NCBI RefSeq assembly: GCF_024189315.1
Contig: NZ_JAIZEO010000005.1
Span: 1-64,000, forward strand
Source of the DNA: Halobacillus sp. A5
Lineage (GTDB): Bacteria; Bacillota; Bacilli; Bacillales; Halobacillaceae
Direction: 5' to 3'
DNA: 64,000 nucleotides
In this document: positions 43,005 to 52,113 of the stretch, one piece after another
Numbering within the stretch: position 1 is the stretch's first letter
Layout: each line of letters starts with the position of its first letter
Translations under genes and position numbers: made by a program
Notes under the pieces: model-generated
The model's input: the letters and a program-made list of their open reading frames with translations, nothing else
Databases searched by the model: none
What the model was told of the DNA's origin: nothing

Positions 43005-44420
43005 ATGCCGCAGAACTACAACAAGGTTTTAATCGCTGCTCTGCTTATTGCAGGGTCATTTATAACTATTTTAAATCAAACACTTATGATTACAGCGATC
43101 CCCCCTATTATGGAGGAAATGTCTATTTCGGAAAATACAGCACAATGGCTGACAACAGTCTTTATGCTGGTTAATGGAATCATGATTCCCATTAGTGCAT
43201 TTCTAATGGAGAAATTCACTACAAGGCAGTTGTTCATAACGGCAATGTCTGTTTTTGCAGCAGGAACAATTGTAGGTGGTATTGCTTCTGACTTCCCCAT
43301 ACTGCTGCTGGGACGTATTATTCAATCAGCAGGTGCCGGTGTTATGCTGCCCCTTATGCAGACAGTGTTTCTTCTTATCTTTCCTGTAGAAAAAAGAGGA
43401 GCGGCCATGGGATATATTGGTCTCGTAATCTCATTTGCACCAGCCATTGGGCCGACATTATCCGGATGGGTCACTGAGAGTTATTCATGGCGGTACCTGT
43501 TTTGGTTTATTTTACCTCTAGCAATTATCATGATTATCATTGCTTACAAGATTCTTAGAAATGTAACAGAGATAAAGAACCCTAAAGTTGATCCCATATC
43601 CATTATTTTATCCTCGTTCGGGTTTGGAGGATTATTATACGGATTCACCAGTGCCGGAAATAACGGCTGGGCAAGCCTTATTACAATAGGAGCGCTTGCC
43701 GGAGGCGCTCTGATCTTATACATCTTCATAACCCGCCAGCTCCGTCTGAGTCACCCTATGCTGGAATTTAGAGTGTTTAAATTACGCACCTTTACAATAA
43801 CAACAGGTATTGGAATGGTAAGCTTTATGGGTTTAATTGGAGCTGAGACTCTCATCCCTCTCTACATGCAGAATATGCGAGACTTCTCGGCCATGGAATC
43901 AGGTCTTGTCCTGCTGCCGGGAGCATTGATATCAGGTTTAATGTCTCCTATTACAGGACGAATTTTTGACAGAATTGGAGCACGTGCCCTTGCTATCGTC
44001 GGTTTATCTATCATGACTGTCTCAACTGTCGCCCTTGGAATGCTGGACACCGAAACGTCATTAACTTACTTAATGATTGCCTATGCGATTCGAATGTTTG
44101 GATTATCGATGGTCATGATGCCCGTAACCACAGCCGGTTTAAATGAGCTGCCTCCAAAGCTTATCCCTCATGGCGCTGCTATGAACAATACAATGCGCCA
44201 AATTGCAGCTTCCGTCGGGACAGCTATCTTAGTTACAGTGATGACAACAACTGCTATGACTGCCGAACAGCAGCAGACAGTAGAAACTCCAGACATATTT
44301 GGAGTGAATGTAGCATTTATGGTAGTAGCGGTGTTATCTTTCATCGCTTTAATTCTATCCATTTTTGTGAGACGTACTTCTCCTCCAACTGATGAAGAAT
44401 GGGATGCAAAACAGAATTAA
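43005..44420 (+). CDS. MDR-family MFS exporter (DHA2, 14 TMS)
   Basis: The 471-residue protein has about fourteen hydrophobic segments, motif A-like AFLMEKFTTRQLF, motif C-like GPTLSGWVTESYSWRYLFW and the DHA2 signature region PLMQTVFLLIFPVEKRGAAMG. It resembles LmrB/EmrB/YcnB-type proton-drug antiporters. GAGGAGG stands before ATG 43005. The promoter has a palindromic spacer, so drug- or stress-responsive control is plausible, but no regulator gene lies next to it. A terminator follows. Confidence 0.9.
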   Translation: MPQNYNKVLIAALLIAGSFITILNQTLMITAIPPIMEEMSISENTAQWLTTVFMLVNGIMIPISAFLMEKFTTRQLFITAMSVFAAGTIVGGIASDFPILLLGRIIQSAGAGVMLPLMQTVFLLIFPVEKRGAAMGYIGLVISFAPAIGPTLSGWVTESYSWRYLFWFILPLAIIMIIIAYKILRNVTEIKNPKVDPISIILSSFGFGGLLYGFTSAGNNGWASLITIGALAGGALILYIFITRQLRLSHPMLEFRVFKLRTFTITTGIGMVSFMGLIGAETLIPLYMQNMRDFSAMESGLVLLPGALISGLMSPITGRIFDRIGARALAIVGLSIMTVSTVALGMLDTETSLTYLMIAYAIRMFGLSMVMMPVTTAGLNELPPKLIPHGAAMNNTMRQIAASVGTAILVTVMTTTAMTAEQQQTVETPDIFGVNVAFMVVAVLSFIALILSIFVRRTSPPTDEEWDAKQN

Positions 44421-44445
44421 GCAGAAATAAAACGACATGAATCTA

Positions 44446-44491
44446 AGAAAGACCCGAACAATTCATTTTTGAATTTGATCGGGTCTTTCTG
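44446..44491. terminator. Terminator after the MFS exporter
   Basis: AGAAAGACCCGA and TCGGGTCTTTCT form a stem around an 18-base AT-rich loop. Confidence 0.75.
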
Positions 44492-44639
44492 TGTTTAGCA
44501 GATTCTCTGCATTAACGTGCTTCACTGCTTTGTATTCATATTTGGTGAACAGTAAATTTTTGTCATTCCACATGAGAATCTTCTCATTTTATTCATTCTG
44601 CAGGTTAAACTCCCATTCCTCTGGATAAAGAGGCATGCG

Positions 44640-46241
44640 CTAGGCTCGATAAGCTTGGCGGCTCTCGCCTTCTTCAAAACCTGAAATCTTAAGTTCATAC
44701 ACAACTTCAGCCTCTTCATCGCCTGTTGTTTCAACAATACGGCTGTGGAGGTCGTCCCCTTCTTCTCCAAAGGCGTGTCCCGAAGTTATTAAGCGGTTGC
44801 CGCTTTCTTCAAGATAATCAGCATCCCCTACGATATTAGAGAAGAAAGCTTCACCCCTATCTTCACCGTAAGACCATACTTCTTCTACAGTCATTTCTTC
44901 CGTATTTATACGATACTGGACAGCCCGGCTGAATTCTTCACTTTGACCTTCATCTCCCCTGACGATGGAGATATTATTATCAAAAAGCATCACGTCAGTC
45001 GTTTCCGGATCATCATCCTGGTCTGGAAGCGTCATAATAGCGTGCGGTCCTCCAGGAAATTTAAAGTCCTCCCCTTGTGGTTCAAGAAGATTATCCTCAA
45101 ATTCTTCAGGCCACCCCTCGTGGTCAGCCAGAATCCATTCTACCTCTCCATCAGGATAACTCATGTCAACAATCGCATCCTGGTGACGGCTGGAAACTAA
45201 AATATCATCATCATTTTCGTCATACCAGACCGCATTCTGATGAAACCAGTCTCCTTCATCGGCGGATGCACCATCATAATCCTCATACATTTCTTCTGGG
45301 AAAATATCTTTCATATTTAATTCATCCACCATATCACCTGTCTCACGGTCAATTTCGACCATATCATCCTCAATGTATTCTGAACCATCATGGTCAGTAG
45401 CCAGGAAATTATCGTTTGGCAGTTCAATGACATCATGGTGAACGACACCCCAGTTTTCAAAATTACTGACATCAATATAAGAGCCAAAAGAAACCTGCCC
45501 GAGCATATCCATTTCAAGAATAAGGTTATACTGACCGGACTGTTCTACCTTCTGGGTTAGAAATACAAGCTTATCATTCTCAAGCCGCTGGAAGACATGA
45601 CTGTTCGGCATAGAAGAATACCAGCGTACTTCCCCATTTGAATCAACCCCGTATGCATATTCCCCACTGGGGATGATAAATGTCAGTCCGTTTTCCATCC
45701 GTTGTTCATCCGCTTCAACTAATTCTGTATCCAGGAAATTATCAGGAAGAGGGTCAGTAGTTACCGTAAGTTCCGTTTCAGAAGTTTCTCCATCGTCTGT
45801 TTCCGCTTCCAAAACTACCGTATTATCGTGGTCCGGATAAAGTCCCAGTATAGGAATCTCATGTTCTGTTTCATATCCGTCAAACGTATTAGAGATTTCT
45901 TCTCCGCCATCACGGCCTTCAACCGTTACGGTGATTTCCTGTGCTTCATCAGTTTCAAATTTGGCCAAAGCTGTCAGAGGAGCAGCTCCATAGGGATCTT
46001 CTATCACCAGAGGTTCGTCAAAATTATAATCTCCCTGACTATAGGAGGATTGAATAACCTCACTCACCCCATCTTGTTCTTCCATTAATTCTGAATCACC
46101 TTCAACGGTGCGTTCACCTTCCCCTTCTTCTCCATTATCATCGGAACCATAGCCAAACTCTTCATTGTCAGCCGTTACTAAGAACACTATGATTCCGGCA
46201 ACAACGGCGCCTAATAATACGCCCATAATTAATTTTTTCAA
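44640..46241 (-). CDS. Lipid- or membrane-anchored aryl-sulfotransferase (ASST)
   Basis: The 533-residue protein has an N-terminal membrane anchor (residues 4-23), a very acidic linker, a beta-rich N-terminal ASST domain (about 75-165) and the ASST propeller (about 180-530) with motifs such as WGVVHHDVIELPNDNFL, DWFHQNAVWYDENDDDILVSSRHQDAIV and FPGGPHAIMTLP. Such enzymes move sulfate between phenolic esters outside the membrane. The frame ends at TAG (44642-44640) after SRQAYRA. Reading on gives RMPLYPEEWEFNLQNE and TAA at 44591-44589, so the TAG looks like a recent GAG-to-TAG change. Confidence 0.85.
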   Translation of the reverse strand: MKKLIMGVLLGAVVAGIIVFLVTADNEEFGYGSDDNGEEGEGERTVEGDSELMEEQDGVSEVIQSSYSQGDYNFDEPLVIEDPYGAAPLTALAKFETDEAQEITVTVEGRDGGEEISNTFDGYETEHEIPILGLYPDHDNTVVLEAETDDGETSETELTVTTDPLPDNFLDTELVEADEQRMENGLTFIIPSGEYAYGVDSNGEVRWYSSMPNSHVFQRLENDKLVFLTQKVEQSGQYNLILEMDMLGQVSFGSYIDVSNFENWGVVHHDVIELPNDNFLATDHDGSEYIEDDMVEIDRETGDMVDELNMKDIFPEEMYEDYDGASADEGDWFHQNAVWYDENDDDILVSSRHQDAIVDMSYPDGEVEWILADHEGWPEEFEDNLLEPQGEDFKFPGGPHAIMTLPDQDDDPETTDVMLFDNNISIVRGDEGQSEEFSRAVQYRINTEEMTVEEVWSYGEDRGEAFFSNIVGDADYLEESGNRLITSGHAFGEEGDDLHSRIVETTGDEEAEVVYELKISGFEEGESRQAYRA

Positions 46242-46395
46242 AAACTCTCCCCCACTTAATAGACCTTACCCAGTTATCAACTTTTTTATGTAGCTTATTG
46301 ATAGAAATGATATAGGAATAGATAACTAGATACTTTACTAAACCCGTAAATTTGACACGTTAAACTCCATTATTCAATAAAGTGTCTATCTCCAG

Positions 46396-46434
46396 CAAAA
46401 AAAAAGCAGGCATAAATCATACACCTGCTTTTTA
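46396..46434 (-). terminator. Terminator of the phosphoesterase-MNIO unit
   Basis: AAAAAGCAGGTGTA and, after a short loop, TGCCTGCTTTTT form a stem followed by TTTT on the minus strand. Confidence 0.8.
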
Positions 46435-46525
46435 AACAATTCGGACTGTTGATATTAATGCGCCATATATATTCTTCATTGGTTCATTCAACAAATAGTG
46501 TTACCTCTAAAAATATCCAAGCAAT

Positions 46526-47335
46526 TTAATCCTTTATCAGGTTATATAATCGGGGGACTTGGTCAGCGATCACCTTCATATCAGTTCGCCACTCAAAAAT
46601 CGGTCCTACCCCTCCATATTCAAATGAAGCTGCCCACGGCTCATTCCAAAGTCCCTTTTTAATATTGGATACTGCCCATTCAGCAAGTTTCCAATCTGCT
46701 TCACTCATCGGCATACTGTCCTTATATCTGCCTTCCTTTTTTTGAATACCTGTGATGTGCAGCTCTTTAAGGTGAGCCAGCGGGAAACGGTTTATATAAC
46801 TGTATACATCTTCTCCGGAGTAATAACATGTCATTTGTGCATGAGCAATATCAAGCAGCAGGCCGCATTTTGATTCAGTTACAATTTCGGAGATCAGTTC
46901 AGGGGTCACAATTGCATGCAGCATATCACTGTTCTGATCGCGGTAAACAACGTTTTCTAATATGATACGGTCTGCTCCAAATCGATCTACTGCATAACTA
47001 ATATCATTTAATACTTTTTTCTTTATTGCAGCTAAATCTCTTCGTTCTAAGCTGGCACTGGGTATTGCTGGGAAGTCATTAGAGTAGGCAACTAAATGTA
47101 AATTGACATAAGGCGTATTCGTCTGTGTAATGAAATCTTCTACTCTGTCCCAGTCCGTACTTTCCAAATCACCACGACCGGCGTCCAAGTCAAAATGTAT
47201 ATATGAAGGCCTGCTCTTCTCTGCCTGCTGAATTAAATCGGAATTAAAATCAGGACATTTAAACAGGTCTACATTTATCAAAGATTGATCAAGAAGCTTC
47301 TGTGCGTCAGGTGAATAGTTTATGGCAATCTTCAT
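46526..47335 (-). CDS. DUF692/MNIO-like TIM-barrel protein
   Basis: The 269-residue protein resembles multinuclear non-heme iron oxidases (DUF692) or xylose-isomerase-like barrels. Candidate metal-ligand motifs appear in family order: VNLHLVAY, IILENVVYRD, GLLLDIAHAQ, LKELHITG, a later Asp/Glu region (SEADW) and AASFEYGG. Characterised MNIO enzymes modify Cys of RiPP precursors. I see no precursor peptide or partner protein nearby. ATG 47335 follows GGAAGAGG; the longer ORF start at 47413 would overlap the upstream gene. It lies 25 bases after the phosphoesterase gene. Confidence 0.6.
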   Translation of the reverse strand: MKIAINYSPDAQKLLDQSLINVDLFKCPDFNSDLIQQAEKSRPSYIHFDLDAGRGDLESTDWDRVEDFITQTNTPYVNLHLVAYSNDFPAIPSASLERRDLAAIKKKVLNDISYAVDRFGADRIILENVVYRDQNSDMLHAIVTPELISEIVTESKCGLLLDIAHAQMTCYYSGEDVYSYINRFPLAHLKELHITGIQKKEGRYKDSMPMSEADWKLAEWAVSNIKKGLWNEPWAASFEYGGVGPIFEWRTDMKVIADQVPRLYNLIKD

Positions 47336-47360
47336 AGCTTTACCTCTTCCCACAGTAGAA

Positions 47361-48074
47361 TTATTCAGCATTTCTATATTTAGCCAGCATAAGTTCTTTC
47401 CGATACTCATCATAACCAGGGAGTCCTAGATCTTTTGCAATTTGTAATTCTGCGTTACGGTCGTAATCGACTCGTATAAATTGGATCGCATTCGTACTAT
47501 ATGTACCATCAATGACAGCGTAGGAAGCTGTCGTTAAATCCAGGGAATTACCTACACTTCCGGCATTGCACAAAATACCAGGCTTGTAAGTATGTAAAAG
47601 GGTTGTATGAATATCTCCATAAAACACAATGTCTGGAGGAGGAGTTTCTCCTGTGTGTTCGCTATTTTCAAACATGGATAACCGCTTCTCTATCGAATGA
47701 AAAGGAAGGATTCGTTCAAATTCACTTCTTGGCGATGCATGAAAGAATCTAATAAGCTGGCCGTTAAGTTCCAAATCAATGTAAAAAGGAAGGGAGGACA
47801 GATAATGAAAGTCCTCAGTAGTGAGCTGATCTTGAAACCATTGAATAAACTCACCCTCTGCTGGATTTTGAATAAAAACATCCCAGTTGCCTCTTATCAC
47901 CTTTTCACAATTGTTTTTTATTATTTCAATGCACTCTGAGCCTTGAGGACCTTTGCCGATAAGGTCTCCTAAACAAAATATACGTTCAATACCACGCTGT
48001 CTTATATCTGCCATTACGGAATCTAATGCTGTTTTGTTTCCATGAATATCTGAAATGACTGCAACCTTTGTCAT
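47361..48074 (-). CDS. Metallophosphoesterase (YfcE/Ap4A-hydrolase-like)
   Basis: The 237-residue calcineurin-like phosphoesterase has the dimetal motifs VISDIHGNKTAL (residues 6-17), LGDLIGKGPQ, RGNWD (GNHD variant), FHASP and YGDIHTTLLH. The Trp in place of His in GNxD is common in this subgroup (PRK09453 and related diadenosine tetraphosphatase-like proteins). It is the first gene of a two-gene unit with the MNIO-like gene. The substrate may be a nucleotide or phosphodiester; not determinable here. Confidence 0.85.
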   Translation of the reverse strand: MTKVAVISDIHGNKTALDSVMADIRQRGIERIFCLGDLIGKGPQGSECIEIIKNNCEKVIRGNWDVFIQNPAEGEFIQWFQDQLTTEDFHYLSSLPFYIDLELNGQLIRFFHASPRSEFERILPFHSIEKRLSMFENSEHTGETPPPDIVFYGDIHTTLLHTYKPGILCNAGSVGNSLDLTTASYAVIDGTYSTNAIQFIRVDYDRNAELQIAKDLGLPGYDEYRKELMLAKYRNAE

Positions 48075-48198
48075 ACCTTATTCCACCTTACTATCCCATA
48101 TATATTCTATATTCATAAATTTCTTACCCTCTCCATTATAATTCTTTCAAAACATTCGTTTTCCTGCCTGTCGAATAAATACGCTATTAAATTAAAAT

Positions 48199-48229
48199 GA
48201 GGGAGTACGCATACTGCGCCTCCCCCTGC
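48199..48229 (-). terminator. Terminator after mtlD
   Basis: GGGAG and CTCCC flank GCGCAGTATGCGTA, followed by TCATTTTAATTT. Moderate stem and tail. Confidence 0.6.
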
Positions 48230-48237
48230 TATTTGGA

Positions 48238-49380
48238 TCAGTTCGTAGTTATATACTTTTTAATCTCGAGGAATAGCGGATGATCTTCCAGAAGCCCGGT
48301 TACTTCCTGTAACGTCCTTAATTCCCCTTTATCTTTTATAGATTGCTGCAGTTTGATTGCTTCTTCATCGTTAGTATCGTCAAAATGAAGAGCAGCTGCT
48401 ATGACCTCCGGCAAATATTGAGGAGTTTCTCCTATCCAGCTCACATATTCAGCAGCCGGTCTGATCAAGCGGTCTTCAGGGCCAAGTTTCCGGATTGGTC
48501 CCCGCCCAACCCTAGTCACTTCATCTGAAATACTCGGATTCATAAAGCGTTCGATAATCTTATTAATATAGGCATTGTGCTCAACCTGATTAAACTGATA
48601 TTTTTTGATCAGCACTGCCCCGGTTTCCTCTAAGGTACCCCGCACCTTCTCCACAAGCGCTTCATCGTCCATCGCATCTTTAATCGTAATATGTCCGTGC
48701 TGCCTTCCTAAGTAGGCAGCAGCTGCGTGTCCCGTGTTCACTGTAAAAAGCTTTCGTTCTATATAAGGAGTAAGGTCCTCAACAAAAGTAATGCCTTTTA
48801 CCTCAGGCTGCTTTCCTTTCAGCCCATTTGTTTCTACCACCCATTCATAAAAGGGCTCCACTTCTACTGTTAATGGATCCTCATGCTTTTGATCAGGAAC
48901 GATTCGATCCACCGCAGCATTAGGAAAACCAATCAATCGATCAAACTCATTCTTTTCTTCATTATTAAGCCTCTCATAAACATGTTCCTTTAAAAGAGAG
49001 CTTCCCCCGATCATATTTTCACAAGCAATAACATTAAGATAGCCTTTACTTGCGATTATTCGTTTCTGCAGCCCTTTTACAATTACAGGTGCAATCAACG
49101 GAAGGACCGAGGGACCTACAGCTGTCGTAATAAGATCGGCCTCTGCAATAGCCTCTGTAACTTTCTCTTCCTCATATTTACTGTTTATTCCCGAGACATT
49201 TTCAACGGTTAACTTCTGATCTCCCCCGGCAAGAACAACCTGGTAGGATTGTTTTTGGTTTAACGCTTCAATTACTTGATCGTTTACATCAACAAAAATC
49301 GTCTCGAATCCCGATTGGTCTAACAAAGCACCAATAAATCCCCGGCCAATGTTACCAGCGCCAAAATGGACCGCCTTCAT
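48238..49380 (-). CDS. mtlD: Mannitol-1-phosphate 5-dehydrogenase
   Basis: MtlD oxidises mannitol-1-phosphate to fructose-6-phosphate with NAD. The 380-residue protein begins MKAVHFGAGNIGRGFIGALL (NAD-binding GAGNIGRG) and has FPNAAVDRIVP and the catalytic-Lys segment KLFTVNTGHAAAAYLG. It directly abuts mtlF (49381) and ends the mannitol locus. Confidence 0.96.
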   Translation of the reverse strand: MKAVHFGAGNIGRGFIGALLDQSGFETIFVDVNDQVIEALNQKQSYQVVLAGGDQKLTVENVSGINSKYEEEKVTEAIAEADLITTAVGPSVLPLIAPVIVKGLQKRIIASKGYLNVIACENMIGGSSLLKEHVYERLNNEEKNEFDRLIGFPNAAVDRIVPDQKHEDPLTVEVEPFYEWVVETNGLKGKQPEVKGITFVEDLTPYIERKLFTVNTGHAAAAYLGRQHGHITIKDAMDDEALVEKVRGTLEETGAVLIKKYQFNQVEHNAYINKIIERFMNPSISDEVTRVGRGPIRKLGPEDRLIRPAAEYVSWIGETPQYLPEVIAAALHFDDTNDEEAIKLQQSIKDKGELRTLQEVTGLLEDHPLFLEIKKYITTN

Positions 49381-49818
49381 TCAGCTCACCTCACTAAAGA
49401 TCGCTAAGACTGCCTCTTTTGTATCGGCCGCTAGAATTCGATCGATATTTTCTTCCTCTGAGCATACAATAGCAATCTGTGAAAGCACTTCGAGGTGGTC
49501 ATCTCCTTTACCCGCTATTCCGATCAACAGTTTAACTATATTTCCATCACCAAAATCAACACCCTCAGGAACCGTGACAATAGAAATCCCAGTTTCCAGT
49601 ACAGCCTTTTTGGCATCCTCAGTGCCGTGTGGAATAGCTACGTGATTCCCCATAAAAGTAGACGTCAATTCTTCTCGTTTTAACATTTCGTCAATATAGT
49701 CCTCTGATACATACCCCTGCTCCTTAAGAATTTTCCCAGTGTAGCGGATAGCTTCTTCTTTATCACTCAGGCTCACATTTAATTCAATGTTATTGGTCGT
49801 TAAAATATTTTCAGACAT
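49381..49818 (-). CDS. mtlF: PTS mannitol-specific EIIA component
   Basis: The 145-residue EIIA passes phosphate from HPr to the EIIB domain of MtlA. The phospho-His lies in GNHVAIPHGTEDAKKAV, with the family NMVILRKR-type C-terminal DDHLEVLSQIAIVCSEEEN. ATG 49818 follows AAAGGAGAATTATA; the longer ORF overlaps mtlR and lacks a site. It lies between mtlR and mtlD. Confidence 0.94.
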   Translation of the reverse strand: MSENILTTNNIELNVSLSDKEEAIRYTGKILKEQGYVSEDYIDEMLKREELTSTFMGNHVAIPHGTEDAKKAVLETGISIVTVPEGVDFGDGNIVKLLIGIAGKGDDHLEVLSQIAIVCSEEENIDRILAADTKEAVLAIFSEVS

Positions 49819-49837
49819 TATAATTCTCCTTTTTAAG

Positions 49838-51931
49838 TTAATTCTTTTGAAAAAATTCATGCAGCTTGTTTGAAAGGTAGTGCATGATCGCAGCTTTGTC
49901 ATGAGACTCTAATGTTTTTATTCCTTTAGGATCTTCAACAATTAATGAACTGAGAAAACTTAACACTTCAAGCCCTTCCTTTTCTATTGAATGCGGAGCA
50001 AGCATAAGGAGGATTGTCGTGACTTCCATGTCCGTTCCATCCATACCTGGAACTTGAAGCGGCTTCTCGAGCAGATTAATCGTAAACAGCGGCTGTACTA
50101 CCTCTTCTGACCGTGCATGGTATAAGGCCATCTTAGTTTCTGGAATACCTAACCCTCCGGCCTTTTCTCTTTCCATTAATGCTTGAACAACAGAGTCAGC
50201 ATGAGTTAAAAACTGTCTTACTTTCAGTTTTTTAGTTGCTGCTTGTATAATTTCCTCTGTGGCACTTCCTGAAACGTTATACACCTCTAACGAATCTAAG
50301 AGCTGGTGCACAGCTGTAGCATACCGCTGAACAGATAATACAGAATCCTGAATACTCTTCATCGTCTGATCTTGAATCTGCAGCTTGGGCTTTGCTTTTG
50401 TTTTTTCAGTCTGTTTGATTACTTTCTTCCGTCGGATAGCATGCTCTACTTTATGAATATCCCCGACCGGAAGCATCGGATTCACTAAAATGTAGTCGTC
50501 AAACTCAACCAGCCCGACAGTAGAAACTACAAGGTCGAACATGGAGAGGTCGATATTCTTTAAATCAAACAGTGACTCGTGCTCCACCGCATCGATCTCT
50601 TTAAATTGCTGACTAAGCTTTGCTGCCAGAATTTTGGCTGTGCCGATTCCGCTTGAACAAACAACCAGCACTCTTAACCCTTTAAGCTGCGTATCGTGAA
50701 GCAGCGCGGAAGCAAAGTGCATCACTAGAAAGGCGGTCTCTTCTTTTGGAAAATGAAACTCCGTAAATACTTGACGGACGGCCTCTTCCACAATAGCAAA
50801 TAAATCTTTATAATCTTTTTCAATTTGCTCGGTTAGAGGGTTTTGAATATCCATTTTTTGCTGTATACGGTACACACTAGGTTTTAAGTGAATAACTAAG
50901 TCATTGAGTAAATGACTTGAATCGTGAAGATTCACACTAATTTGAGCGGAAACGTACTCAATTAGCTGCTTTGCTTTAAAGGCTACACTTAAACTTGTCG
51001 CTTCAAGGAATGAGTCTTGACTGTAACGGACTTTAGCTCCCATTAAATGCATCGTAATATAACCGGTTTCTGCCTCAGGAATCGTTAGGTGAAACGAGTT
51101 TTCCAGCTGAGAGATAAGTCTGCTTGCCATTTCGAACTCCTGGGACTGACGCAGCTCGTCTAAATACTCTCCCGCCATTTCAATTATTTCATCTTTTTGA
51201 ATACGTTCTAAAGCTAAAGCCAAATGGATCACTAATCCTAAATAAGCGCTGTCCGCTAAGTCATAAGGAAGAGAGGAGCGGATTTCTTCCACATGACGTT
51301 CAATCTGAACAAGTTTTTCTTTATCAACAAGTCCGAGTAATTGATCAGAAACAGTATCGACTGTTGAACTTGCCGTGCCTCCAATATTCTCTCTAAGAAT
51401 ATTTAACAGCTCGAGTTCGTCCATATGACGCATAATTAAAAAACCTATCGCTTCGCGGATTTTTACTTCTTCTCCTTGAACTTCAACTCCGTACCCTCTT
51501 TTTCGAATAAGAGTAAGGTGGAAGCCGGATAATTCCTCTTCAATTTTATCGAGATCATTACTTATTGTCGCCACTGTCACACCCAGTTCATTAGCCAAAG
51601 AAAGTAATTTAACAGGCTCTCTTGCTTCAAGAAGCCGGGATAAAATCATGACATGCCGTTCTTCAGGTGTGTAGTCTATAGCAGGCTGCTGATTAATCTC
51701 TCTTTCTAACTCCCGCTTCTGTTCTTGCTCTCCTTGTAGTACAAGACCGCTGCCTGATTTTTTTTCAAGACTTAAGCCATAAGATGCAAGTGCATCGTCT
51801 ACACCTTTTAAATCCCGATGGATCGTCCGGGTGCTTACATCTAATTCATCAGCGATAGTCTTCACTGTGATTTCATTTTGGGCACTAATTAACTGCTGCA
51901 GGATCTTGCGTTCTCTTGCGGTAATGTACAC
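49838..51931 (-). CDS. mtlR: Mannitol operon transcriptional activator MtlR
   Basis: MtlR is a PTS-controlled DNA-binding activator of mtl promoters. The 697-residue protein has two N-terminal HTH units (about residues 5-65 and 85-150), two PRD domains (about 195-300 and 305-410), an EIIB-Gat-like domain (VVCSSGIGTAKILAAKL, near 425) and a C-terminal EIIA-Mtl-like domain (about 545-690, with HARSEEVVQPLFTI). Phosphorylation of PRD2 and the EIIA and EIIB domains sets its activity. It lies between mtlA and mtlF as in Geobacillus stearothermophilus. Confidence 0.94.
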   Translation of the reverse strand: MYITARERKILQQLISAQNEITVKTIADELDVSTRTIHRDLKGVDDALASYGLSLEKKSGSGLVLQGEQEQKRELEREINQQPAIDYTPEERHVMILSRLLEAREPVKLLSLANELGVTVATISNDLDKIEEELSGFHLTLIRKRGYGVEVQGEEVKIREAIGFLIMRHMDELELLNILRENIGGTASSTVDTVSDQLLGLVDKEKLVQIERHVEEIRSSLPYDLADSAYLGLVIHLALALERIQKDEIIEMAGEYLDELRQSQEFEMASRLISQLENSFHLTIPEAETGYITMHLMGAKVRYSQDSFLEATSLSVAFKAKQLIEYVSAQISVNLHDSSHLLNDLVIHLKPSVYRIQQKMDIQNPLTEQIEKDYKDLFAIVEEAVRQVFTEFHFPKEETAFLVMHFASALLHDTQLKGLRVLVVCSSGIGTAKILAAKLSQQFKEIDAVEHESLFDLKNIDLSMFDLVVSTVGLVEFDDYILVNPMLPVGDIHKVEHAIRRKKVIKQTEKTKAKPKLQIQDQTMKSIQDSVLSVQRYATAVHQLLDSLEVYNVSGSATEEIIQAATKKLKVRQFLTHADSVVQALMEREKAGGLGIPETKMALYHARSEEVVQPLFTINLLEKPLQVPGMDGTDMEVTTILLMLAPHSIEKEGLEVLSFLSSLIVEDPKGIKTLESHDKAAIMHYLSNKLHEFFQKN

Positions 51932-52070
51932 GCTCCCACCTCCTCTTTTTTTGACATCATTTAATATTTAATTGTACTTCTTAATCATAATCCCTGTTCT
52001 AACTGAGAAACAATAGTAAGAAAAGCAAATTACTTCATTCATATTGTTGACAAAATTTAATATCGATATC

Positions 52071-52107
52071 AAAAGAAAGAGTCTGATACCAATCAGACCC
52101 TTCTTCC
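52071..52107 (-). terminator. Terminator after mtlA
   Basis: GGGTCTGAT and ATCAGACtC form a stem around TGGT followed by TTTCTTTT. Its presence means mtlRFD depends on read-through or a promoter of its own. Confidence 0.8.
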
Positions 52108-52113
52108 CAATAA

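Noticed and set aside
43076-44362. Several minus-strand ORFs inside the MFS exporter gene
   Set aside because: They are mirror frames of hydrophobic codons without ribosome sites.
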